From contig SCTL01000895.1 of assembly GCA_004297495.1 (NCBI GenBank), positions 1 to 7,048 of the forward strand: a stretch of 7,048 nucleotides of DNA. Reading direction: 5' to 3'. The notes below the pieces were generated by a model. The model was given only the letters and a program-made list of their open reading frames with translations. It was not told the DNA's origin and made no database searches. Shown here one piece after another: positions 1 through 6,289 of the stretch. The translations under genes were made by a program, and so were the position numbers. Positions within the stretch are counted from its first letter, which is position 1, and each line of letters opens with the position of its first letter. The stretch comes from Verrucomicrobiota bacterium. GTDB taxonomy: Bacteria > Verrucomicrobiota > Verrucomicrobiia > Limisphaerales > JADLHS01.

Positions 1-1620
1 GAGGTTGCCGAGGTCGTTGCTCTCCCCGCGCCGGTCGCCAGTGTCGCGGTGCAGCTTCAGGCACTGCTCAAAGAACTCAATGGCCTTGCGTGTGTCACCC
101 AAGTCAGCATAGGCGTTGCCGAGATTGCCGAGGGCGTTGCCTTCCGCGCCACGATTTTTTATGACGCGGGCGGCGGCGAGTTGGCCCTCTAGCCACTGGA
201 TTCGTTGATGAGGATGAAAACGCAGATCGCTGGTATAAACCACCGCGTTCACCAACTCGACGAGCAAGACAGCAGCTTTCTGATCCTGTCTGACTCGGAG
301 CCATTCGAAGGCTGCTTCCAGATGGGTTCGTTCACGGTCAAATAATTCCAGCCCGCGCAGCATATTCTCTTTACCTTGCAGGTAAAGGCTGTCCGCCGCC
401 GAACTGACGGAGCAATAATACCGGGCATGACGCAACCGTGCGGTGGTACGTTCGGCATCGTTAAGTTTTCCATCACAAAACTGACGCACCAAGTCGTGCA
501 AGCGAAACCGGCCATTGCTTTCGTTGTATTCCACCAAGCTAGCATTCATGAGCCCCAGCATGACGTCGCGGGCAGAATCGTGTGCGTTCTTCCACTGTCT
601 CTCCCATTCGGACTCAGAGATTGAGCCCGACGAATCGATGACCGGCGAATTTCCCCAAACGGTCAAAGCAGCGAGCAGATCGAAACTGGCGGAAAATACC
701 GCCAGCAGTGTCCATCGCCGCCGCAAATCTTCCGAGAGCAGGTCGAAGCTGAGTTGGAAAGTGGCATCCACGGCGCCGAGTTTGTCCTTCCCCGCGCGCA
801 GTCGTTCGAGCAGTTCAGGCACAGGATGAAGTTTCTTGTCATTCACTACCCCGGCGAAGACTTCGAGCGCGAGTGGTAGATGTCCGCAAAGTTCGGCGGC
901 TTCCTTTTCATGGCCTTCGAGTCGTGGCGCGAGTTTGAGGAGAAGTTCCTGCGCATTGGCGGGCAACAGGCAATCAATGTTGCGCGGAGCAAGTCCGGGC
1001 AGAGAAAACTGTGCGCGGGAAGTGACGATCAACAGGCAACTGGCCGGCGGCAAGAGCGGACGAACCTGGTCGGCATCGGCGGCGTTGTCGAGTAGCAGCA
1101 GCACGCGCCCGGCTTCCGAGAGCACAGAACGGTAGCAGGGCGTCAGTTCTTCGAGTGTGTCCGGCAACCGCACGTCCGGACGGAAGGCGTGGATGATGTT
1201 TTGCATCGCCTCGTCGGGTTTGACCGGCTGGCGGTGGTCTGGGTCCGCGCCGCGCAGATTGAGGTAAAGCTGGGCGTCCGGGTAACGGTCTTTGAGTTTG
1301 TGCGCGAGCACGATGGCCAGCGCGGTCTTGCCCACGCCACCCATGCCTTGCAGCCCGGCGTGTTGTTTGCCCGAGATGGTCGCGCCGGCGGCATGATCGG
1401 TGGTGAGTTTCTTTTCGAGGTCGGCGAGTTCTTCATCACGTCCCGTGAAGTTGGCAGGCGGGGAGGGGAGTTGGTGAAGCGTCTGGATCGCTGACGTGGC
1501 GGAAGCTCCCGGTTGGTGATAATGAATCTCCTGCCCGACGTGCTTGTGAATGATGTCGCGCCCCGCTTGTGCGTCTTGAATGGAACCACCCCCGATGTTC
1601 GCGGCGAAATCGAGGGCTAC
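1..1620 (-). CDS. NB-ARC (STAND) ATPase with TPR repeats, expressed by -1 frameshift from the 1916 start; C-terminus cut by window edge
   Basis: This is a long open frame from 1680 to base 1 with no stop. It has no ATG, GTG or TTG between its upstream TAA (1681-1683) and an ATG inside the P-loop (1342-1344). It is therefore read here as the -1 extension of the membrane protein starting at 1916, with base 1620 read twice. In fused numbering: a third AGRD repeat (about 112-124), a linker ending PPANFTGRDEEL (153-164), Walker A GMGGVGKT (191-198), Walker B LLLLDN with D277, VTSR (298-301), GHLPLAL (345-351), a winged-helix region (about 387-480) ending in the MHD-like LHD (473-475), a helical linker, then TPR repeats from about 590 (GNALGNLGNAYADLGDTRKAIEFFEQ). 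At least 639 residues are encoded before the window edge. Such STAND proteins are ATP-driven signalling switches, and several bacterial ones act in phage defence. Defence is only a hypothesis here. A pseudogene or a sequencing indel is the alternative. Confidence 0.85.
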
Positions 1621-1643
1621 TTTTTTGGGGGCGAAGTTCCTCC
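1586..1643 (-). promoter_or_regulatory. Predicted programmed -1 ribosomal frameshift signal (dnaX-like)
   Basis: Three elements are visible on the minus strand. (1) GGAGGA at 1643-1638, an anti-Shine-Dalgarno-pairing stimulator 11 nt before the slip site. (2) The heptamer A_AAA_AAG at 1626-1620 in the 0 frame (preceded by an overlapping C_CCA_AAA, 1629-1623), followed immediately by the 0-frame stop TAG at 1619-1617. (3) A hairpin pairing 1616-1605 (CCCTCGATTTCG) with 1601-1589 (CGAA, bulged C at 1597, then ATCGGGGG), giving 12 pairs including one G-U and a 3-nt loop. A_AAA_AAG with an upstream SD and a downstream hairpin is the known arrangement of E. coli dnaX. The 3-nt spacer from A_AAA_AAG to the stem is short, while C_CCA_AAA would have a more typical 6 nt. 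Function is inferred. Confidence 0.75.
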
Positions 1644-1916
1644 GCTCGACGAACTGGAAATCTCCACGTCGCCTTGTGCCTTAAGTCTGGAAGCATCCAC
1701 GCCGCGTCCGCTTGACTCTGTCACGCGTACGTTGCCGCCTGCTTCCACTTCCTTGACGCGGGTAGGTTGAGGCTCATTTGAACCTTCTACATCAATACCC
1801 GTGCCCCATGGCCCTTTGATTTTTCCCTTTCCCCTGCTGCGGAAGACTGCGAAGAAAGCGACAAAGACAAGTGCGAGGATGCTTGTTACAACGACATTGC
1901 CAGTAGTTATGTCCAT
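1617..1916 (-). CDS. Small single-pass membrane protein; 0-frame product of a predicted frameshift gene
   Basis: This reading frame encodes 99 residues. The ATG at 1914-1916 was chosen because it directly precedes the hydrophobic segment and has AAAGGA upstream at a normal distance. Residues 8-24 (VVVTSILALVFVAFFAV) form one membrane helix, followed by a basic stretch (RSRGKGKIKG) that suggests the C-terminal part is cytoplasmic. The rest is polar, with two copies of a short A-x-G-[ND]-V motif: VEAGGNVRVT (about 57-66) and LKAQGDVEIS (about 78-87). These look like beta-strand repeats. The frame ends SPPKK-stop, with codons CCC CCA AAA AAG TAG forming a slippery sequence. I recognise no named family. 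The short protein could be a membrane component in its own right or mainly the N-terminal module of the NB-ARC protein reached by -1 slippage. The promoter must lie in the divergent region 1917-2026. Confidence 0.75.
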   Translation of the reverse strand: MDITTGNVVVTSILALVFVAFFAVFRSRGKGKIKGPWGTGIDVEGSNEPQPTRVKEVEAGGNVRVTESSGRGVDASRLKAQGDVEISSSSSGGTSPPKK

Positions 1917-2026
1917 AGGGTTCCTTTCTTGGCGCGAGACTAACAGCGTTGGCTGGTGAGTCGAAGAAAATACTTCGGCGATTTCTGCTTTCCCGCAAAG
2001 TGCTGTTGAGGCAACTTCTGGCACGC
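1917..2026. promoter_or_regulatory. Divergent promoter region with a short inverted repeat
   Basis: This 110-bp gap separates the minus-strand membrane/NB-ARC locus (start 1916) from the plus-strand DUF885 gene (start 2027), so both promoters should lie here or just inside the genes. The minus-strand start has AAAGGA about 6 nt upstream (1927-1922). The plus-strand ATG has only a distant GAGG (2008-2011). An inverted repeat GTCGAAG/CTTCGGC (1960-1966 and 1973-1979, one G-T pair, 6-nt A+T loop) sits near the centre and could be a binding site. I see no convincing -35/-10 pair on either strand. Confidence 0.4.
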
Positions 2027-3838
2027 ATGAAACCAGTCATCACTTTCCTCTCCGGGTTGATTCTCACCGCCGTTTGTGCGCAGGCCGCGCCGAGCCAGAC
2101 CGACTTCGAGCGTGATTGCGCGAAGCTCGCCAAAACCAAATCGCCCGACGCCGAGCGATTGCACGCGCTGTTCAAGCTCGATTGGGAAAACACGATGCAC
2201 GAGAACCCCGAGTGGGCCACCGAAGTCGGTTATGCCGGACAGAATGATCGTTGGAGTGATGTCTCGCTCGAAACCATCGAGCGGCACAAGCGCGAGTTGC
2301 AAGCACCGCTCGCGGTCATCAAGTCCATCAAGCGCGATAAACTCAGCGCCGCCGATCAGCTCAACTTCGATCTGTTCAAGCGCAACCTCGACGAAGCCAT
2401 CGAGGGTACGCGGTTCAAGGGCGAGTTGATGTCGGTGAACCAGATGGGCGGCGTGCAGCAGGACATCGCGCGCGTGCTGGAGTTCGCGCCGCACACGACG
2501 CTCAAGGATTATCGCGACATCGTGAAGCGGTTGCAGACGGCGGACGCGGTGATTGATGGAAACATCCCGCTGCTGCGGAAGGGATTGGAGGCGGGATTGA
2601 CGCCGCCAAAGATCACGCTGCGCGACGTGCCGCAACAGGTGAAGAATCAGATGGTGGCGGAACTGGACAAGAGTCCCATGCTCCTCGCGTTCCGCGAATT
2701 TCCCGAATCCATCCCCGCCGCCGAGCAGGAGAAGTTGCGCGCGGAAGCGGTGGCGGCGGTGAAACAGAAAATCATTCCCGCCTACGGTCGGCTGCATGAT
2801 TTTCTCGTGAACGAATACATTCCGAAATGCCGGGAAAGCGTCGGCTTGAACGCGTTGCCGGACGGCAAGGATTGGTATGCGTTTAATTCACGCGTCACCA
2901 CCACGACCACGATGACGCCGGAGCAGATTCACGCGCTGGGTCTCTCGGAAGTGAAACGCATTCGCGCCGAGATGGACAAGGTCATCGCCGAGACGGGATT
3001 CAAAGGCAGCTTCGCGGAGTTCCAGAATTTCCTGCGCACTGACCCGCAGTTTCATTACACGAACGCCGACGATTTGCTGCGCGGCTATCGCGACATCTGC
3101 AAACGCGTTGATCCCGAACTCGCGCATCTCTTCGGCAAACTGCCGCGGCTGACTTACGGTGTGATTCCCGTGCCGTCCTACGCGGAGAAATCGCAGACCA
3201 CGGCGTATTATCAACCCGGCGCGCCGGAGATTGGCCGGCCCGGATATTTTTACGCGAACACTTACGCCGTCGAGACGCGGCTGAAATGGGAGATGGAAGC
3301 GCTCACGTTGCACGAGTCCGTGCCGGGGCATCACTTGCAGATCGCGCTGGCGAAGGAACTGGAGAACGTGCCGGAGTTCCGCAAGAACCGCGACTACACG
3401 GCGTTCGTCGAGGGCTGGGGGCTTTACTCCGAGAGCCTCGGCTACGAACTCGGCATGTATAAAGATCCTTACCAGAAGTTCGGCCAACTGGTTTATGAAA
3501 TGTGGCGCGCCATTCGGCTCGTCGTGGACACCGGGATGCACACCGGCCAGATGACGCGGCAGGAGGCGATTGATTTCTTCCTGGCCAACACCACCAAGAG
3601 CGAGCACGACGTGACGGTGGAAGTGGATCGTTACATCGTGTGGCCCGGGCAGGCGCTGGCTTACAAGATCGGGCAACTCAAGCTTCGCGAGCTGCGCAAC
3701 TACGCGACGAAGGAACTCGGGGACAAGTTCGACGTGCGGCAATTCCACGATCAAGTGCTGGGGCAGGGCGCGTTGCCGCTGGACGTGCTGGAGAAACGCA
3801 TCAAGGCTTGGGTGGCGGAGAAGAAGGCGGGGAAGTAG
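2027..3838 (+). CDS. Secreted DUF885 family protein, predicted zinc metallopeptidase-like
   Basis: The gene encodes 603 residues, the usual size for the family. The start at ATG 2027 was chosen because it begins a clear signal peptide: MKPVIT, a hydrophobic core FLSGLILTAVC, then AQA-AP as a likely signal peptidase I site near residue 20. An upstream TTG at 1949 in the same frame would bury it. The central motif HESVPGHHLQ (H429, E430, H435, H436) and the downstream EGWGLYSE (E462-E469) are the hallmark of DUF885 and resemble metallopeptidase ligand sets. The C-terminal RYIVWPGQALAYKIGQLKL segment followed by an FHD..L..G.LPLDVLE stretch is also typical of this family. The protein is probably periplasmic or outer-surface and acts on peptides, but the substrate is unknown. 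It is transcribed divergently from the NB-ARC locus and nothing links the two functionally. No terminator is visible before the convergent neighbour. Confidence 0.92.
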   Translation: MKPVITFLSGLILTAVCAQAAPSQTDFERDCAKLAKTKSPDAERLHALFKLDWENTMHENPEWATEVGYAGQNDRWSDVSLETIERHKRELQAPLAVIKSIKRDKLSAADQLNFDLFKRNLDEAIEGTRFKGELMSVNQMGGVQQDIARVLEFAPHTTLKDYRDIVKRLQTADAVIDGNIPLLRKGLEAGLTPPKITLRDVPQQVKNQMVAELDKSPMLLAFREFPESIPAAEQEKLRAEAVAAVKQKIIPAYGRLHDFLVNEYIPKCRESVGLNALPDGKDWYAFNSRVTTTTTMTPEQIHALGLSEVKRIRAEMDKVIAETGFKGSFAEFQNFLRTDPQFHYTNADDLLRGYRDICKRVDPELAHLFGKLPRLTYGVIPVPSYAEKSQTTAYYQPGAPEIGRPGYFYANTYAVETRLKWEMEALTLHESVPGHHLQIALAKELENVPEFRKNRDYTAFVEGWGLYSESLGYELGMYKDPYQKFGQLVYEMWRAIRLVVDTGMHTGQMTRQEAIDFFLANTTKSEHDVTVEVDRYIVWPGQALAYKIGQLKLRELRNYATKELGDKFDVRQFHDQVLGQGALPLDVLEKRIKAWVAEKKAGK

Positions 3839-3843
3839 ATGAA

Positions 3844-4554
3844 CTATTCGATTTTGATCGTAGTTCTGTTGACATAATCTCGAAGCGCCATGCTCTCCCA
3901 GCAGGCAAAGGAGAACTTGCTTCCCTTCCGCACCCCAAGATCGGATAGTAGCAGTGCGATCTCAACACCGTCCTTCCCATGTGCCACCAGTGGGTTTGCG
4001 TCTCTCGAGTCCGCTTTGCGGATCTGCTGATCGAATAGTTTTGATGACGCATCCCATCGCTCCATATCATAGCTCAGATGGCAGCCCGACTTCGTCCCTC
4101 CCGTGATGGAAAATCCGGTTGGAAGATAAATCTGAATTTCAGCACCCGAAATGGTCGATGAGCCATAGGCGTCCCTGTCAGCTGCCCCTGTGTTGGTGTT
4201 CATGTCAGTGTCGATATACAGAAAGCCTAAATCCCCAGTGCTGTGCGTCCTGTCGTATCTCTCTTGCACGGTAGGCTTGCATTTGATGAACAGATATAAA
4301 TAAGTGTCGTCATTGTCATAGTAGAATTCTTTGAGATCAATTCCGTCGAAGCCCGGAGTCATTTTGACTTTGCTCCAATCTAGGCCGGTTTCGTTCCAAC
4401 CGGTCTGATAGCCTTTCCAGTCTCCGAAAACGCCATCGATTTTGCACTTGGGTGGTGGATTTGTAATCTCCGTGGCCTGAGCGCTGAGGCGGCTATCGAA
4501 TGTCAAAGTGAGTAAGACGGTGATCAGGAATTGCAACCAAGAGCATCGCTTCAT
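3844..4554 (-). CDS. Secreted hypothetical protein with CBM9/DOMON-like beta-sandwich features
   Basis: The gene encodes 236 residues. The first 25 form a signal peptide (MKRC, hydrophobic LQFLITVLLTLTF, LSAQA as likely cleavage site). The mature protein starts with KIDGVFGDWKG, then YYDNDDTYLYLFIKCKP, and later FLYIDTDMNTNTGAADRDAYG. An IDG.x.DW opening, a D-DTYLYL strand and an acidic DTDMNTNTG loop are usual in carbohydrate-binding family 9 and related DOMON-like domains, where the loop often binds calcium. The assignment is by motif style only. Four cysteines remain in the mature chain (KC, KC, GC, AC) and might form two disulfides. The gene is visibly more A+T-rich than its neighbours, which may indicate recent acquisition. 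No good Shine-Dalgarno sequence is seen before the ATG at 4554. Its stop codon is 5 bp from that of the convergent DUF885 gene. Confidence 0.8.
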   Translation of the reverse strand: MKRCSWLQFLITVLLTLTFDSRLSAQATEITNPPPKCKIDGVFGDWKGYQTGWNETGLDWSKVKMTPGFDGIDLKEFYYDNDDTYLYLFIKCKPTVQERYDRTHSTGDLGFLYIDTDMNTNTGAADRDAYGSSTISGAEIQIYLPTGFSITGGTKSGCHLSYDMERWDASSKLFDQQIRKADSRDANPLVAHGKDGVEIALLLSDLGVRKGSKFSFACWESMALRDYVNRTTIKIE

Positions 4555-4685
4555 GTGCGGTTATGGGTTCTCATAGCGGCCTAACATTATGATTGAGCGA
4601 CAGAATTGTCGTCTATCACTTCCATCGGCTGCGACCATAAATCCGGGGTTTGTCTGTGTCCAGCCGCCATTTGATTTGAACGCTC
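4555..4685. other. Intergenic stretch without recognised features
   Basis: This lies upstream of the secreted protein gene and must hold its promoter, but I find no convincing -35/-10 pair. Open frames that run through it and across the repeats are composed of repeat translation (PHPGPLPSDGRGR-type peptides) and have no family resemblance. Together with the repeats it makes up the 276-bp gap 4555-4830. Confidence 0.4.
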
Positions 4686-4785
4686 GCCCTCACCCCGGCC
4701 CTCTCCCGTCGGACGGGAGAGGGAGAACGTTCGGACGCTCATGGGGAAATCCGGGCGCGTGGATGGTCGTGAGATGTTCGAGCAA
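4686..4785 (+). repeat. REP-like intergenic repeat, copy 1 (plus orientation)
   Basis: This copy begins GCCCTCACCCC and contains a perfect 12-bp palindrome: CCCTCTCCCGTC at 4699-4710, a 1-nt centre, and its complement at 4712-4723. GAGAACGTTCGGACGC follows (4722-4737), then a looser tail ending GAGATGTTCGAGCAA. Copy 3 has the same length (100 bp) and aligns without gaps. The head and palindrome are near-identical and the last 25 bases match at 21 positions. It belongs to the common bacterial class of dispersed hairpin repeats. Confidence 0.85.
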
Positions 4786-4805
4786 AGAAAATCGTCCGCA
4801 GCCTT

Positions 4806-4843
4806 CCCTCTCCCATCCGATGGGAGAGGGTCAGGGTGAGGGT
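4806..4843 (-). repeat. REP-like intergenic repeat, copy 2 (minus orientation, head only)
   Basis: CCCTCTCCCATC (4806-4817) and its exact complement (4819-4830) form a 12-bp stem. The head AGGGTGAGGG follows at 4833-4842, so the element reads in the opposite direction to copies 1 and 3. Compared with those copies, one G-C pair of the stem is A-T on both arms, a compensatory change. Copies 1 and 2 face each other and could also pair as one long inverted repeat spanning 4687-4842. The head overlaps the last codons of the DUF559 gene. Confidence 0.8.
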
Positions 4844-5256
4844 TCGGGCGGCGAGCCGGGTTTGTCAGGCGCGCGGCGATAAGGTGGCGGCGGCACGTTG
4901 TCCGGATGTGGCGCTCGTTCCTGCAACAACCGCCAGAGATTCTCCACCAGATTTTCCCGCCCCTCCGTGCGCACGAGTTGATGATTCCAAACTCGCTTCA
5001 CCAGAATGCCACGCGCGGCCAGCCAGGCGTCGCGCGACGCGTCGTGCTGCTGCTGATCGGGAAATCCATGACCTGAGCCGTCCAGTTCCACGACCACCTT
5101 GGCTTCGTGACAATAGAAGTCCAGGTAGTATCGGCCTTCGATGCGCTGCCGGCGGAATTTGTATCCAGCCAGCCGGCGCGAACGGAGCACACGCCACAAA
5201 CGTCTCTCGGCCCAGGTGGAATCCCGCCGTAATTGTCGGGCGCGCTCGGTGGACAT
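4831..5256 (-). CDS. DUF559 domain protein, PD-(D/E)XK (Vsr-like) nuclease-like
   Basis: The gene encodes 141 residues. Residues 5-65 are a clear DUF559 signature: ARQLRRDSTWAERRLWRVLRSRRL, then GYKFRRQ, then YYLDFYCHEAKVVVELDGSGH. The spaced acidic residues D46, E57 and D59 fit the PD-(D/E)XK-type core shared with Vsr-like endonucleases, and the core ends near residue 115 (LVENLWRLLQ). The family is small and cytoplasmic with no firmly known substrate. The tail is proline-rich, and its final PSP-stop (CCC TCA CCC TGA) is the head of repeat copy 2, so the repeat supplies the stop codon. The gene lies between repeat copies 2 and 3, whose heads both point inward to it. I see no good ribosome binding site before the ATG at 5256. 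It is otherwise intact. Confidence 0.87.
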   Translation of the reverse strand: MSTERARQLRRDSTWAERRLWRVLRSRRLAGYKFRRQRIEGRYYLDFYCHEAKVVVELDGSGHGFPDQQQHDASRDAWLAARGILVKRVWNHQLVRTEGRENLVENLWRLLQERAPHPDNVPPPPYRRAPDKPGSPPEPSP

Positions 5257-5308
5257 GGTTGCGGAGTAAACGGGATTTTAATGTCAGGGCAAGTGAAGAA
5301 TCGAAGCT

Positions 5309-5408
5309 GCCCTCACCCCAGCCCTCTCCCGTCCGACGGGAGAGGGAGAACGTTCGGACGCGACTTGTGCAAACTGAGCGTGTTGCTGGTGGTGAGATTT
5401 TCGAGCAA
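5309..5408 (+). repeat. REP-like intergenic repeat, copy 3 (plus orientation)
   Basis: This copy begins GCCCTCACCCC and has the 12-bp palindrome arms CCCTCTCCCGTC (5322-5333) and its complement (5335-5346). It differs from copy 1 by one base in the head and one in the loop. GAGAACGTTCGGACGC follows, identical to copy 1, then a diverged stretch and the tail GAGATTTTCGAGCAA. It occupies about a third of the 296-bp gap 5257-5552, upstream of the DUF559 gene. Confidence 0.85.
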
Positions 5409-5494
5409 CCCGTGGGAACCGAGTCGTTGCACTTCCTTCCTCCGTTTCCTCGGTTGCCGCCTGTTCAAAGATCGGTCGAATCCCCGTCCGCAGA

Positions 5495-5531
5495 TTTCAC
5501 GGAGATGCGCCAGACGAATTCGGAGACGATC
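5495..5531 (-). pseudogene. Relic of an ABC-2 permease C-terminus (duplicate of 6314-6350)
   Basis: These 37 bases match 6314-6350, the end of the permease gene, at 33 positions. Read on the minus strand in the same frame, both copies encode IVSEFVWRISVK. All four differences fall at third codon positions and are synonymous. Outside this stretch the similarity stops, and the frame continues only into SADGDSTDL-stop. The simplest reading is the last remnant of a second, paralogous permease gene, or a local duplication that diverged while still coding. It lies just downstream of the lipoprotein stop codon. Confidence 0.55.
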
Positions 5532-5552
5532 ACACGCCGCGGATCTGGAAAA

Positions 5553-6179
5553 TCAAGTGCCGTTCTTCGGGCTGGCGGCTGATTTGAGCAGCGCTTCGGT
5601 GAAGCTGACATCTTCAAAGAGTTTGGCCACGGCATCCACCAGCGCGGCTTCGAGGGCGACTTTGGCGTTGCTGCCCGAGGCGAGCATCACGTTCTTGTTC
5701 ACGCCATTGCCATTCACGATTTTGGAGAAGGTGATGCTGCCGTCGTTTCTTTTCACCTGAATGTTCATGCTGACTTCGGCAACGGCGTCGCCGGTGAAGA
5801 AGCCAATCTTGAAATCGTTGTAGAATTTGCTGAGTTCGGCGAGGACGAGCACGTCGCCGCCGGCGGGGCTGAAGCCGCGGTTGGTGAGCTCGGTGACGAG
5901 GGCGTTCTTGACGGTCACCCCCACGTCCTCCTTGCTGATGATGTCGGCCATCTCCATGCCGTAGCCGTTTTTCTTGACGCTGACTTTGTCCTTGATGGTG
6001 CGGCGGTCGGCGAGTTCGATCTTCACTTTCACCGCTTCCGCGCCTTTGATCCTGGCGACGTTGGTCTGCGGCGCGTAGCTGAGCGAGCAGTAGTCCTTGG
6101 TCAAGGCGCATCCGCTGAGCAGCGCGAGTGCAAGTGACGATGCGCCGAAGGTGATGAGGAGTCGGTTCGTAAGTTTCAT
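5553..6179 (-). CDS. Outer-membrane-type lipoprotein, YajG-like
   Basis: The gene encodes 208 residues. The start ATG at 6177-6179 was chosen because it opens a lipoprotein signal: MKLTNR, a hydrophobic stretch ITFGASSLALAL, and lipobox LSGC with C24 as the lipidated cysteine. A further in-frame ATG at 6233 would place 18 polar residues before it. The mature part has VKVKIELADRRT, a ...VTVKNALVTELTNRGF helix, VLVLAELSKFYND, then VAEVSMNIQVKRNDGSITFSKIVNG and a final ALVDAVAKLF helix. This order of strands and helices recalls the YajG lipoprotein family, whose role is unknown. Similarity is judged by pattern only. It lies 110 bp downstream of the ABC permease on the same strand, so it may be co-transcribed or have its own promoter. 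GGGA about 12 nt upstream of the ATG is a weak ribosome binding site. Confidence 0.8.
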   Translation of the reverse strand: MKLTNRLLITFGASSLALALLSGCALTKDYCSLSYAPQTNVARIKGAEAVKVKIELADRRTIKDKVSVKKNGYGMEMADIISKEDVGVTVKNALVTELTNRGFSPAGGDVLVLAELSKFYNDFKIGFFTGDAVAEVSMNIQVKRNDGSITFSKIVNGNGVNKNVMLASGSNAKVALEAALVDAVAKLFEDVSFTEALLKSAASPKNGT

Positions 6180-6289
6180 GGTTTCGCTTTCCCGTTTAGG
6201 TTGAAGTGCCCGGAGTATATTTGCGTCGCCCACCGACGCAGACCCATGAGGCTCCTCGCGGGCAAAGATGTAAAGCGCTTTTTGAGCGG
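6180..6289 (-). promoter_or_regulatory. Gap between permease and lipoprotein with a hairpin and a possible -10 element
   Basis: A perfect 7-bp inverted repeat TGCGTCG/CGACGCA (6222-6228 and 6234-6240, 5-nt loop) is followed on the minus strand by AATATACTCC. TATACT (6219-6214) is a good -10 hexamer and would start transcription about 28 nt before the lipoprotein ATG. No matching -35 is evident. The hairpin lacks a T-run, so a classical terminator is unlikely. It could be an operator overlapping the promoter. Confidence 0.3.

Noticed and set aside
1342..1344. ATG as an independent start for the NB-ARC protein
   Set aside because: It is the Met inside the Walker A motif (GMGGVGKT). Starting there would remove the preceding strand and linker (PPANFTGRDEEL), which are conserved parts of such proteins.
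1143..1589. 148-codon minus-strand frame overlapping the NB-ARC region
   Set aside because: It is out of frame with the NB-ARC motifs and has low-complexity basic/threonine-rich composition with no domain. It is a shadow frame.
1940..2797. 285-codon minus-strand frame antisense to the DUF885 gene
   Set aside because: It has histidine/arginine/leucine-rich composition typical of antisense frames in GC-rich genes. The plus strand carries a clear signal peptide and family motifs.
2888..3754. 288-codon minus-strand frame antisense to the DUF885 gene
   Set aside because: Same reason: it lies opposite the conserved HESVPGHH region and has no family resemblance.
4806..4830. Intrinsic terminator for the DUF559 gene
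   Set aside because: The hairpin lies directly after the stop codon, but the minus strand continues AAGGCTGC with no T-run. A role in blocking exonuclease or transcription is possible but not supported.
4686..5408. CRISPR array
   Set aside because: Only three copies occur, in mixed orientation, with irregular spacing and one interval holding a gene. This does not fit a repeat-spacer array.
4836..5582. 248-codon plus-strand frame spanning the DUF559 gene and repeats
   Set aside because: It is antisense to a recognised domain and passes through repeat copy 3 and the permease relic. No coherent protein results.
6222..6240. Terminator of the permease gene
   Set aside because: The 7-bp stem is followed on the minus strand by AATATACTCC rather than a T-run.
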